Assembly: GCA_902623005.1 (NCBI GenBank)
Contig: CACNSC010000007.1
Coordinates: 29,496-93,495, forward strand
Source: an uncultured Coxiella sp.
Lineage (GTDB): Bacteria > Pseudomonadota > Gammaproteobacteria > Coxiellales > Coxiellaceae
Length of the DNA: 64,000 nt
Direction of reading: 5' to 3'
The notes beneath the pieces were generated by a model, which saw only the letters and a program-made list of their open reading frames with translations, was not told the origin of the DNA and searched no databases. The position numbers and the translations under genes are program-made. Positions 57,109 through 64,000 of the stretch are shown here, one piece after another (within the stretch, counting starts at the first letter, position 1; every line of letters begins with the position of its first letter).

Positions 57109-59652
57109 GTGATTAGTAAGATGGTAAAATTAAAAAATATCTTGAAAGTTTTGGTACTTATTTCGCTACCATTGTTTCTGTCTGCATGTTCCAACTCCAG
57201 TGGTATCTGGAGTAATGATGTTGCAGGGAACGCTGCACAAAATAATTCCGATATTTCTATAGGATTTCTAGGTCAACTGTTTGGCACCGTAGGTGATGCG
57301 GTTCAAGGCACCAATAATCAATTACTGGGTCAACTGTTTTATCAGTTTAATTTGGGTGTTCTGACAGTAATTGGTGTTTTCTTAATATACACAGTACTAG
57401 TATCTGCACTGCGTGGTGCAAATGAGGGTTCTTTTCAAGGGCAAGGTAAAAACGTTGCATACTATTTTCTTAAGATTGCACTGGGGGTGGGTATGGTGAT
57501 TCCAAGTTCCACTACCGGCTATTGTATGGCACAACGACTCATGATGGACGTGACTGTAGCGGGTGTTCATCTAGCAGATAATATTTGGAATACTGCACTA
57601 ACGTATCTTGATGATGGCCATGCGGTGTGGGTCGATCCAACAGAGTCTGATAATCAGGTCTCCTCTATGATTAATGGCGATACTTTTAATGCATTTATGG
57701 GGAACCCTGATAGTTTCGATAATTCTACTGATACTGAAACTACTTACGATAAGGAATTAGGTTATAATGTCCTAAGCTCGGAAATATGCATGCTTAGTAA
57801 AGGTTTGAGACCTAACCCTACTATCTATTTAGGTCAAGAAGATCCCAATAATAATTCTCCGTATTTGTCACAATACCGTTTTTCCGATGGCGGCGGTGGC
57901 AGCGGTAGCGATGCTGGTTGCGGCAGTATCGATTGGAGTTTGGTTAATCGATTAAAAGACTATACAAACAACGACAATTCTAACGGCTCTTTGTGTGTGG
58001 CTGAAAATGAACACAATGACGATGCTGACGGTTATACATCAATGTACTGTCAACAAGCTCAAACCGCGATATCGGGAGTGATATCGGATATGGTACCCGC
58101 AGCCTATAAGATTTATTGCTCTAGCTCTGACCACGCAGGCGAGTCAGTTTGTACTGGTTATACCAATCAGACAGATGCTAGTGATGATATTTTTCGTGCT
58201 GATGTTAATTATACAAACAATATTTATGCGGCATATGATCATATGAATAATACCGGCGGTGATTTTTCACAAGCAAGAACCGATGGTGAGCAGGACGGTT
58301 GGATGATGGCTGGTCGATATTATTGGGACATGGCCTCTAAGGACGCTAATATTAGAAGCGCGAGTCAAATCGGTAATTACAATGCGACCACAGATGACGC
58401 TATCGTAGGACCAACGAATTTCTCGCTTGATGATAGTTCCAAAAGTCTTGTAGAAGGTTATTTTGATGCTGCAAAAACGGAAGCGAAAAACTATGCTAAC
58501 GAGGTTGACGGTGCAAATAACTCGGCTGTAGACACATCCGACGCTTATGACGTTGGCCACGCAAACACTAGCAATGCAGCAGCTAATGTGGTGATTAGAG
58601 CGATCACGCCCGGCATTGTTCAGATTGGCACAATGTTTGGCGATACTAGTATTTATGCTAACCCAGTGGAGTGGTTAACCTTGCTTGGGCAATCGCTTAT
58701 CAAATTTGCAGGTGGTCTTTTTATTGGTCTTTGTCTGACATTTGTTACCTTTTCACTGACTGCCAACGTCTTTGATTGTATGTCATCTATTGGGTATTCA
58801 GTTACGGAGCTCTCTAACTGGGTGAGAAGTATCATGATGGCAGTGATTGCGGTATTGCTAGTGCCTGGTTTTATATTGGGTTATTACTGCCCGCTCTATC
58901 CTTTTATGGTCTTTACCTTCGGTGTAATTGCTTGGTTGGTCTTTGTCATTGAGTCGATGGCTGCAGCTCCTCTGGTGGCATTGGGATTAACCCATCCAGA
59001 CGGGCATGACTTTTTAGGTAAGGCAGAACAGGCGGTAATGCTGGCTTTAGGGGTATTTTTAAGACCCGCCTTGATGATTCTAGGGTTGATTTCCGGCATG
59101 ATCCTGTCCTTTGTGGCTTTCAAGATCATCAATTACACCTTTGCTAATTTTATGCAAGACTTATTTTTACATAACAGCGTAGCCGAAGTGACGCACAACT
59201 CATCGAATATTAACAGTGCGATTGGTAAAGCTATGGGTAATGCATTTTGCAGTAGTGGTGACCTTTTTACTTTGATGTTCGCCTTTCCTATGATGTTAGT
59301 GATTTTTGCAACGATAGTTATGGAAGTAACACACCAGTGTTATGGCTTGATTCATCAGCTACCTGATTACATCATGCGTTGGATTGGTGCGCCAAATGCT
59401 TCGTCACCGCTACAGGTTGATAAGATGACTGGTTCTGTTCAGGGAGCTGTATCTGCGGGTGGAGCTAAAGCCGGCGGACTTGGTGAATCGGTAAACAGTG
59501 CTGTAGGTTCAAGGATTTCAATGGGTGACGCAAATAATCGAGCAAATCCCAGTTCCAGTGTGGATAACGGTGGCGAAGGCGGTGGCAATGGCGAAGGCGG
59601 TGGCGATGGAAAAGAAAAAGGCGATACCAATAGCGATACCGGTGGTAGCTAA
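57109..59652 (+). CDS. dotA: Dot/Icm polytopic membrane protein DotA
   Basis: 847 residues from a GTG (AGGG 8 nt before); ATG at 57121 is the alternative. Signal-peptide-like N terminus ending LFLSAC, which also reads as a lipobox. One membrane segment near 83-103, a large Asn/Asp/Ser-rich periplasmic loop (about 150-500), then about six further helices (500-760) and a cytosolic Gly-rich tail (GGEGGGNGEGGGDG). This arrangement and the icmV-dotA order identify DotA, needed for secretion and itself released by Legionella. Followed by a strong terminator. Confidence 0.95.
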   Translation: MISKMVKLKNILKVLVLISLPLFLSACSNSSGIWSNDVAGNAAQNNSDISIGFLGQLFGTVGDAVQGTNNQLLGQLFYQFNLGVLTVIGVFLIYTVLVSALRGANEGSFQGQGKNVAYYFLKIALGVGMVIPSSTTGYCMAQRLMMDVTVAGVHLADNIWNTALTYLDDGHAVWVDPTESDNQVSSMINGDTFNAFMGNPDSFDNSTDTETTYDKELGYNVLSSEICMLSKGLRPNPTIYLGQEDPNNNSPYLSQYRFSDGGGGSGSDAGCGSIDWSLVNRLKDYTNNDNSNGSLCVAENEHNDDADGYTSMYCQQAQTAISGVISDMVPAAYKIYCSSSDHAGESVCTGYTNQTDASDDIFRADVNYTNNIYAAYDHMNNTGGDFSQARTDGEQDGWMMAGRYYWDMASKDANIRSASQIGNYNATTDDAIVGPTNFSLDDSSKSLVEGYFDAAKTEAKNYANEVDGANNSAVDTSDAYDVGHANTSNAAANVVIRAITPGIVQIGTMFGDTSIYANPVEWLTLLGQSLIKFAGGLFIGLCLTFVTFSLTANVFDCMSSIGYSVTELSNWVRSIMMAVIAVLLVPGFILGYYCPLYPFMVFTFGVIAWLVFVIESMAAAPLVALGLTHPDGHDFLGKAEQAVMLALGVFLRPALMILGLISGMILSFVAFKIINYTFANFMQDLFLHNSVAEVTHNSSNINSAIGKAMGNAFCSSGDLFTLMFAFPMMLVIFATIVMEVTHQCYGLIHQLPDYIMRWIGAPNASSPLQVDKMTGSVQGAVSAGGAKAGGLGESVNSAVGSRISMGDANNRANPSSSVDNGGEGGGNGEGGGDGKEKGDTNSDTGGS

Positions 59653-59714
59653 AACGAATAAGTTGACCTCCGTCAATAGAGTCAACACGGATCTATTCTT
59701 AATGTCCATCTTTG

Positions 59715-59741
59715 AAAAGGCGCTCACAAACAGCGCCTTTT
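59715..59741 (+). terminator. Intrinsic terminator after dotA
   Basis: AAAAGGCGCT (59715-59724), loop CACAAAC, AGCGCCTTTT (59732-59741): a perfect 10-bp stem with A-tract and T-tract, usable in either direction. Confidence 0.9.
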
Positions 59742-59792
59742 CTGTTATGTTGTGCTTTTGATCTTTGTATTTTAGGTTATAAGGATACGCAT

Positions 59793-60893
59793 TTGACACA
59801 TCAACTCGACCAAGATTCTATACTGCGCTACTCGCGTCAACTCGCTATTGTCGGCCTTGACGGTCAAGCGCAATTGCAAGCAGCCAAGGTCTTATGTGTC
59901 GGTGCCGGTGGTTTGGGTTGCCCTGTGCTGCAATATTTAGCGGCAGCAGGCGTTGGCACATTGATGATTGCCGACCCAGATGTGGTTGAGCTCAGTAATC
60001 TGCAGCGTCAGGTGCTGTTTTCAGAAGACATGGTGGGCCAGAACAAAGCTCAGGCTGCGGTTAGACGGTTGCAAGCATGCAACAGTAACCTTCATTTTAT
60101 CAGTATTGCGCATCGTATCGACGAATCGTGGTTAAAAACCATGCCTAATGTTGATGTTGTGGTTGATGCTACGGATAATTTAGTCACGCGTTATGCCCTT
60201 AATCATGCTTGTCGTGAGCGTGCTATCCCTCTGGTCTCTGCCTCTGTGTTGCAAACTCAAGCACAACTATCTGTGTTTAACTATCAATCGGGCCCTTGCT
60301 ATCAGTGCCTGTATCCTTGTCCACCTCCCTTAGACACAGTGCCCAGTTGTGCTACTGCGGGTGTCATGGGTGTAACACCAGGAGTTATGGGTGTTTTGCA
60401 AGCCAATGAAGTGATTAAGATCTTGTTAGGTAGCCCTGATGTCTTATCCGGTCAGTTATTAACAATGAACCTACAAACCCTTGCCGTTGAGTTGTGTGAA
60501 ATTAATCGGCAATCAACCTGTCACAGAAACGGTTGTTCGAAAATAGAAGTGCAGTTTGAATCAACGCAATCCGATCAGATACCCGAAGTTGATTGCGACA
60601 CTGTTTTACAATGGCAGCATGAGGGTCGTGAGTTACATTGGTTAGATGTCAGAGAGGATTATGAGCGTGCAATCACGGCGATACCAAGTCAACACTTGCC
60701 GTTGTCGGTTCTTCGTCTCGATCCATCGGTGTTATCAGATCAAGGTCAATGGGTGGTATTCTGTAAAAGTGGTGGGCGCAGTCGACAAGCAGTTAAACAA
60801 CTTTTAGCCACAGGCATGACTCATGTATCTAGTCTCAAAGGCGGACTGATGGCTTGGTTAGACGCCACGAATTCAACCCTTATGCGTTATTGA
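59793..60893 (+). CDS. moeB: MoeB/ThiF-family E1-like adenylyltransferase fused to rhodanese (MoeBR/MoeZ)
   Basis: 366 residues from a TTG (AAGGAT 6 nt before); a longer frame from 59712 runs through the dotA terminator and is rejected. ATP site GAGGLGCPVLQYLAAAG, RQVLFS, DATDNLVTRYALN, the zinc cysteines CYQCLYPC and CHRNGC, and VPSCATAGVMG. C-terminal rhodanese domain (about 265-360) with active-site loop FCKSGGRSR. Activates sulfur-carrier proteins (MoaD/ThiS-like) with persulfide. Inserted between dotA and the dotDCB genes; no cofactor-synthesis genes adjoin, so the acceptor is unknown. Confidence 0.92.
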   Translation: MTHQLDQDSILRYSRQLAIVGLDGQAQLQAAKVLCVGAGGLGCPVLQYLAAAGVGTLMIADPDVVELSNLQRQVLFSEDMVGQNKAQAAVRRLQACNSNLHFISIAHRIDESWLKTMPNVDVVVDATDNLVTRYALNHACRERAIPLVSASVLQTQAQLSVFNYQSGPCYQCLYPCPPPLDTVPSCATAGVMGVTPGVMGVLQANEVIKILLGSPDVLSGQLLTMNLQTLAVELCEINRQSTCHRNGCSKIEVQFESTQSDQIPEVDCDTVLQWQHEGRELHWLDVREDYERAITAIPSQHLPLSVLRLDPSVLSDQGQWVVFCKSGGRSRQAVKQLLATGMTHVSSLKGGLMAWLDATNSTLMRY

Positions 60894-61007
60894 TGAGGGT
60901 GTTGGATTATTGATACTAAAACATTGATTTGTATGATTATTTTATGAATCTATCGTTATATGATTATATCGCTTTGTGGGTATGCGGGCTGATAGGTTAA
61001 TGAAATA

Positions 61008-61190
61008 ATGGGTCTTCAGTTGAGAGTAAACGGTCGCGCTGATCGTGACGATCAACCGGTGTCTGTATTTAACGTCTTAAAACACGTAGCAGCAATGGCG
61101 AAAAGTCACGAGTTTTTCTCACGGTATTTTAATCACTCAAAAAAAATTATTTGCTCGTCATTTGAAGGCCTCAACTACCTAGAGGACTGA
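61008..61190 (+). CDS. Small hypothetical ORF
   Basis: 60 residues (MGLQLRVNGRADRDD...). No family recognised, no clear ribosome site (AGG 12 nt upstream), no signal or membrane segment. It lies in the gap between moeB and a convergent gene and may be a true small gene or chance. Nothing else is seen in 60894-61283. Confidence 0.3.
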   Translation: MGLQLRVNGRADRDDQPVSVFNVLKHVAAMAKSHEFFSRYFNHSKKIICSSFEGLNYLED

Positions 61191-61283
61191 CGTTGGAAGT
61201 TTTCATTGAGGCAATCGGATACATTGTGATGGTCTCACGTCACAGTATTTAATTTGATGCTGCAGTCTATAAGATTCCTGAAT

Positions 61284-62642
61284 TTAAGAATGATTGTTAA
61301 TTCGCTGAGGGTTGAATACATCACAAGCAATAATAATAAGAGGTATCAGCAATAATATTGTTCGCATGAGTAATAGAATCAGTAACAGAAAAATACCACT
61401 TTGTATAAACAGCGCAAGAGTAATGATGATCATAATAATTAAAAAATAAACGCTCTGTTGAATACTGCGAGGTTTGAAACTTCCCGCCTTGGGCAGCTCG
61501 CAGTAAAGTAATACCGAGCGATTTTTTGGTTGAATCATAAAATATAAGTATGCCATAAAAAGTAGCATTGATAGGGCAGCCAGCGGCAGTAAGCCAATCA
61601 ATTGCCAGCCATGTTGCAGCGTCAAGTTAAGATGATGAGGGAGTAGGGCGGTGGTACTCAATATAAGAGGAAAAAGCATTAAAGAGGCAACCAGTTGCCG
61701 TGGCGTATAGTTACGACACAGTTGGGCAATATAAGGCGACAGACTTGCAACGGTACATGTCCAGATCAAGATTTGTAATACCTGCCAGTAACTGTCCCAG
61801 CCATTTCGCAATAGCCACTCACCTGATGTTGAATTAGCAGATGTGATTTCTATGGATGTCATAGCACCACTGAAATAGATCACCAATGCTAAGAGAAATA
61901 AAAACAATGCAAAAATCAATAGAGTCTGAGTTAAATTAAGCGCGATATGTTTAATTTTCTGTTTAATATTAGGTCGTAGTAAGATTACGCCTAAAATCAC
62001 AAATAGAATCAGGCTACCAATGATGTTTTGGTTTGGGATGGTAAGGTTATTATTTTTTATCATCCAGGCAGAAAATAATAAAATGCTGGTTATGGCGAAC
62101 AGCGTCACTGTGACTTGATGTCCTCCTACCAGTGATGAGTTAATGATTTTTGATAGGCGATGCTGTTGATTAAAGCGTTGCAGCCAGTATGGGCAACAAT
62201 CCATGAAGTGAATCAGATTATTGGTGTGTTGACTTGCCCGTTGCATCGCAATCGCGACTATGGCCACCGCGGTCCATGGGAATAAGCCACCAAGCAACGT
62301 GATATTGGAAAGATCAAAATTCAAGGGTAAGCCTTTTTCGACGCCAAAAGTAGGCTGCCAGCAATTTAGTCCCTTGGTGAGTGCATAAAAAGCAGAAATC
62401 ACAGCAATCTGGCAAAGAAGTATTTTTTTATAATTAATCAATACCTCAGAAAATGATGCTGGAGATGAGGCTGGTATTTTTTTTTGGGTTACAACAAGCC
62501 ACAGTACGGCTAATAAGAAAAACCATTGTAGCCCATGCAAAGTCTGTAATAGGATTGGGCTAACGAAAAAGCTAAAGACGGCAATTAATGTAAATAGAAA
62601 AGTGACAATCAGAGCCAGGTTTGAGCGATCAAGTGTTTTCAT
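61284..62642 (-). CDS. 12-TM membrane protein coupled to dotB, transporter-like
   Basis: 452 residues from the ATG at 62642, which overlaps the dotB stop by 14 nt; a longer start at 62681 overlaps further. Twelve hydrophobic helices can be counted, the first at about 7-28 and the last at about 425-445, with few charged loops. It has some resemblance to BCCT-type transporters in the first two helices (FFVSPILLQTLHGLQWFF), but no diagnostic motif. Transcribed with dotC-dotB, so it may be part of the secretion locus or a hitchhiker. Function not recognised. Confidence 0.75.
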   Translation of the reverse strand: MKTLDRSNLALIVTFLFTLIAVFSFFVSPILLQTLHGLQWFFLLAVLWLVVTQKKIPASSPASFSEVLINYKKILLCQIAVISAFYALTKGLNCWQPTFGVEKGLPLNFDLSNITLLGGLFPWTAVAIVAIAMQRASQHTNNLIHFMDCCPYWLQRFNQQHRLSKIINSSLVGGHQVTVTLFAITSILLFSAWMIKNNNLTIPNQNIIGSLILFVILGVILLRPNIKQKIKHIALNLTQTLLIFALFLFLLALVIYFSGAMTSIEITSANSTSGEWLLRNGWDSYWQVLQILIWTCTVASLSPYIAQLCRNYTPRQLVASLMLFPLILSTTALLPHHLNLTLQHGWQLIGLLPLAALSMLLFMAYLYFMIQPKNRSVLLYCELPKAGSFKPRSIQQSVYFLIIMIIITLALFIQSGIFLLLILLLMRTILLLIPLIIIACDVFNPQRINNHS

Positions 62643-63765
62643 AGCGTTCACGTGCCGAAAGAACTTTATAGGTGCGCTCACTAATCAGTTTATCTGCATA
62701 TTTAGCATCAACATCAACTTGCATGGGTTGGCCAAATTCGTTGACCAATTGACGAGTGGTGGCAGTAACGTTATCCGGGTCACTGTCGAGTAAGCGATCA
62801 CGAATACGCTCATCAAAGACCAAGAATTCACGCAGTGCAATGCGTTTGCCATCGACAGACGGTACTAGGCGTTGCCAAACGATCAAACGCATGGTTTCAA
62901 TAATATCGATGGTTCGCCCCAGTCGCTCTTCTTGAGGAAAGCTACCCACTAAGCGTCGAATGGTCTCAGCGACACCATTACTGTGCAAGGTGGTATACAC
63001 CGGGTGACCGGTGAGTGCCGCTTCAAGAACTGCACTCATGGTTTCTGCATCACGGGCTTCACCAACTAAGATTAATCGTGGTTTCCGGCGCAGTGCGTTG
63101 CGAACGCCACTGGCAAAGCTCGGTAAGTTGCGTGGGATCTCGGATTGGCTTACCAGTGCTGTTGGTGTGTCTATGCTGTCGTAGACAAATTCTATGGGTG
63201 ATTCGTAGGTTAATATTTTTCGATGACTGTCAGGATCTTCTGCCAGTTCTTTAATTATAGCAGCTAATAAGGTCGATTTTCCTGAACCGGTTGCCCCCGT
63301 GATATAGACAACGCCTTCTTGAGGTGCAATGGCATCAACCACGGTTTGAGGGAGTTCCAATGAGGCAAGCGTTGGTGGTGCTGAGGGAATGGTTCTAATG
63401 GTGATTTGAATGCCCTCGTGACCGTCCACATGACAACCAACGGCATTAACACGATGACGGTAGCGTTGCGTGCGATTGGGTCTAACCTCGTAGTGGGTAT
63501 CCAAATCTTCACCACGCATCAGCTGTGTGGTTCCGTTAGGCCCATAAATAGCATTGAGGAGATCGCCCACTTCAGAGTTAGACAAGCGACGACGAGTGAT
63601 TTTATGCAATCGACCAAAGATTTCGACAATGACGTTGGCGCCGGTTTGAATCGTTACATCAGAAGCTTGATGTTGGTGTGCGAAGACTAATAAATCGTCG
63701 ATGTGTTTGGGTTCAAATCGTGAAGGCTCATTAGGTAACAATAACGGTTCTTGTTCCTTGCTCAT
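62629..63765 (-). CDS. dotB: Dot/Icm ATPase DotB
   Basis: 378 residues, as in Legionella (377). PilT-like secretion ATPase: Walker A GATGSGKST, Asp box ILTYESPIEF, Walker B LILVGEARDAETM, His box TGHPVYTTLHSNGVAET. N-terminal PAS-like domain SDVTIQTG...VEIFGRLHKI. Cytosolic hexamer that docks on DotO and powers effector export. Preceded by dotC. Confidence 0.97.
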   Translation of the reverse strand: MSKEQEPLLLPNEPSRFEPKHIDDLLVFAHQHQASDVTIQTGANVIVEIFGRLHKITRRRLSNSEVGDLLNAIYGPNGTTQLMRGEDLDTHYEVRPNRTQRYRHRVNAVGCHVDGHEGIQITIRTIPSAPPTLASLELPQTVVDAIAPQEGVVYITGATGSGKSTLLAAIIKELAEDPDSHRKILTYESPIEFVYDSIDTPTALVSQSEIPRNLPSFASGVRNALRRKPRLILVGEARDAETMSAVLEAALTGHPVYTTLHSNGVAETIRRLVGSFPQEERLGRTIDIIETMRLIVWQRLVPSVDGKRIALREFLVFDERIRDRLLDSDPDNVTATTRQLVNEFGQPMQVDVDAKYADKLISERTYKVLSARERYENT

Positions 63766-63782
63766 AATCTATCCCTGTTTTA

Positions 63783-63814
63783 CCTACCAACCAGGTTAAG
63801 ACCAATGTGGTAGG
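63783..63814 (-). repeat. Inverted repeat between dotC and dotB
   Basis: CCTACCA (63783-63789) and TGGTAGG (63808-63814) pair with a 7-bp stem. There is no T-tract in the direction of transcription, so it is more likely an mRNA processing or stability hairpin than a terminator. Confidence 0.5.
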
Positions 63815-63821
63815 TTATTAA

Positions 63822-64000
63822 TTAATGAGTAAATACGGGCTTCCATTTCGATGAGTCTGTTTGCAAATCTGAATTTCCAGTAATACGCAGTACTTTATCA
63901 TCGATGTGTATCTCCTTGGAATCACCGGTTACCCCTAAGTTAGTTTCGGCAACGAATGGTGAGCTAGCTATGCCTTGATCCAATAATTTACGATACAACA
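63822..64000 (-). CDS. dotC: Dot/Icm lipoprotein DotC, C-terminal end (5' part outside window)
   Basis: The last 58 codons and the stop are visible (LLDQGIASSPFVAETNLGVTG...LRITGNSDLQ...WKPVFTH). The order dotC-dotB and the sequence match the DotC C terminus. DotC is an outer-membrane lipoprotein of the DotC-DotD-DotH core complex. dotD would be expected further right. Confidence 0.85.
   Translation of the reverse strand, partial: LYRKLLDQGIASSPFVAETNLGVTGDSKEIHIDDKVLRITGNSDLQTDSSKWKPVFTH

Noticed and set aside
59439..59799. Several overlapping small ORFs around the end of dotA and the terminator
   Set aside because: All are out-of-frame readings of the Gly-rich dotA tail and of the symmetric terminator.

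Overview
The window is about 64 kb of gene-dense chromosome from a Dot/Icm (type IVB secretion) bearing gammaproteobacterium, most probably a host-associated member of the Legionellales (Coxiella/Legionella side). The evidence is a nearly contiguous Dot/Icm block (icmX, icmW, icmV, dotA, dotB, dotC), an ankyrin-repeat protein resembling the Legionellales core effector AnkH/LegA3, several effector-like orphans, and otherwise gammaproteobacterial gene orders (secG-tRNA-Leu-nuoA..N, tRNA-fMet-rimP-nusA-infB-rbfA-truB, surE-nlpD-rpoS, fur/bamE, hup-ppiD). Genus cannot be fixed from sequence reading alone.

Layout. 1-1045: 3' end of clpB. 1160-2164: orphan PhnD-like binding protein. 2165-6782: an accessory patch with a HAD-like protein, a decayed minus-strand gene, a small biotinyl/lipoyl-fold-like protein and the AnkH-like protein, linked by PmrA-box-like promoters. 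6838-8213: BioC-like methyltransferase and glutathione peroxidase. 8210-12451 (minus): dxs, ispA, xseB and a glycosyltransferase. 12542-15052: tmRNA, smpB, ratA, rnfH, bamE, fur. 15411-20175: cyoE, hup, tRNA-Val, tRNA-Asp, ppiD, tpiA, secG. 20203-34768: tRNA-Leu and the complete 14-gene nuo operon (respiratory complex I). 34828-41103: initiator tRNA and the transcription/translation operon rimP-nusA-infB-rbfA-truB. 41104-43309: a second accessory patch with a decayed minus-strand gene, a MarC-family protein and a candidate effector with an E-block tail. 43470-50126: a eukaryotic-type ileS inverted against lspA-ispH, pilE, tRNA-Lys and an aromatic amino-acid permease. 50297-53119: surE-nlpD-rpoS. 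53126-64000: a CBS protein, a small zinc-finger protein, then the Dot/Icm block, interrupted by moeB and a 12-TM membrane protein fused translationally to dotB.

How it fits together. The icmW and icmV promoters both carry sequences matching the PmrA box YTTAAK-N5-YTTAAK, placed about 10 nt upstream of a -10-like hexamer. The same architecture occurs before the HAD-like orphan and before the decayed gene between it and the lipoyl-like/AnkH pair. This suggests one regulon joining the secretion machine to its cargo, as described for PmrA in Coxiella and Legionella. RpoS, in the same neighbourhood, carries an unusual histone-H1-like lysine-rich N-terminal extension.

Other oddities are a tmRNA gene lacking an encoded CCA, an initiator tRNA with a U1-U72 mismatch, a probable CTG start for rimP, and two pseudogenes. 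No CRISPR array, intact insertion sequence, rRNA or prophage was seen.
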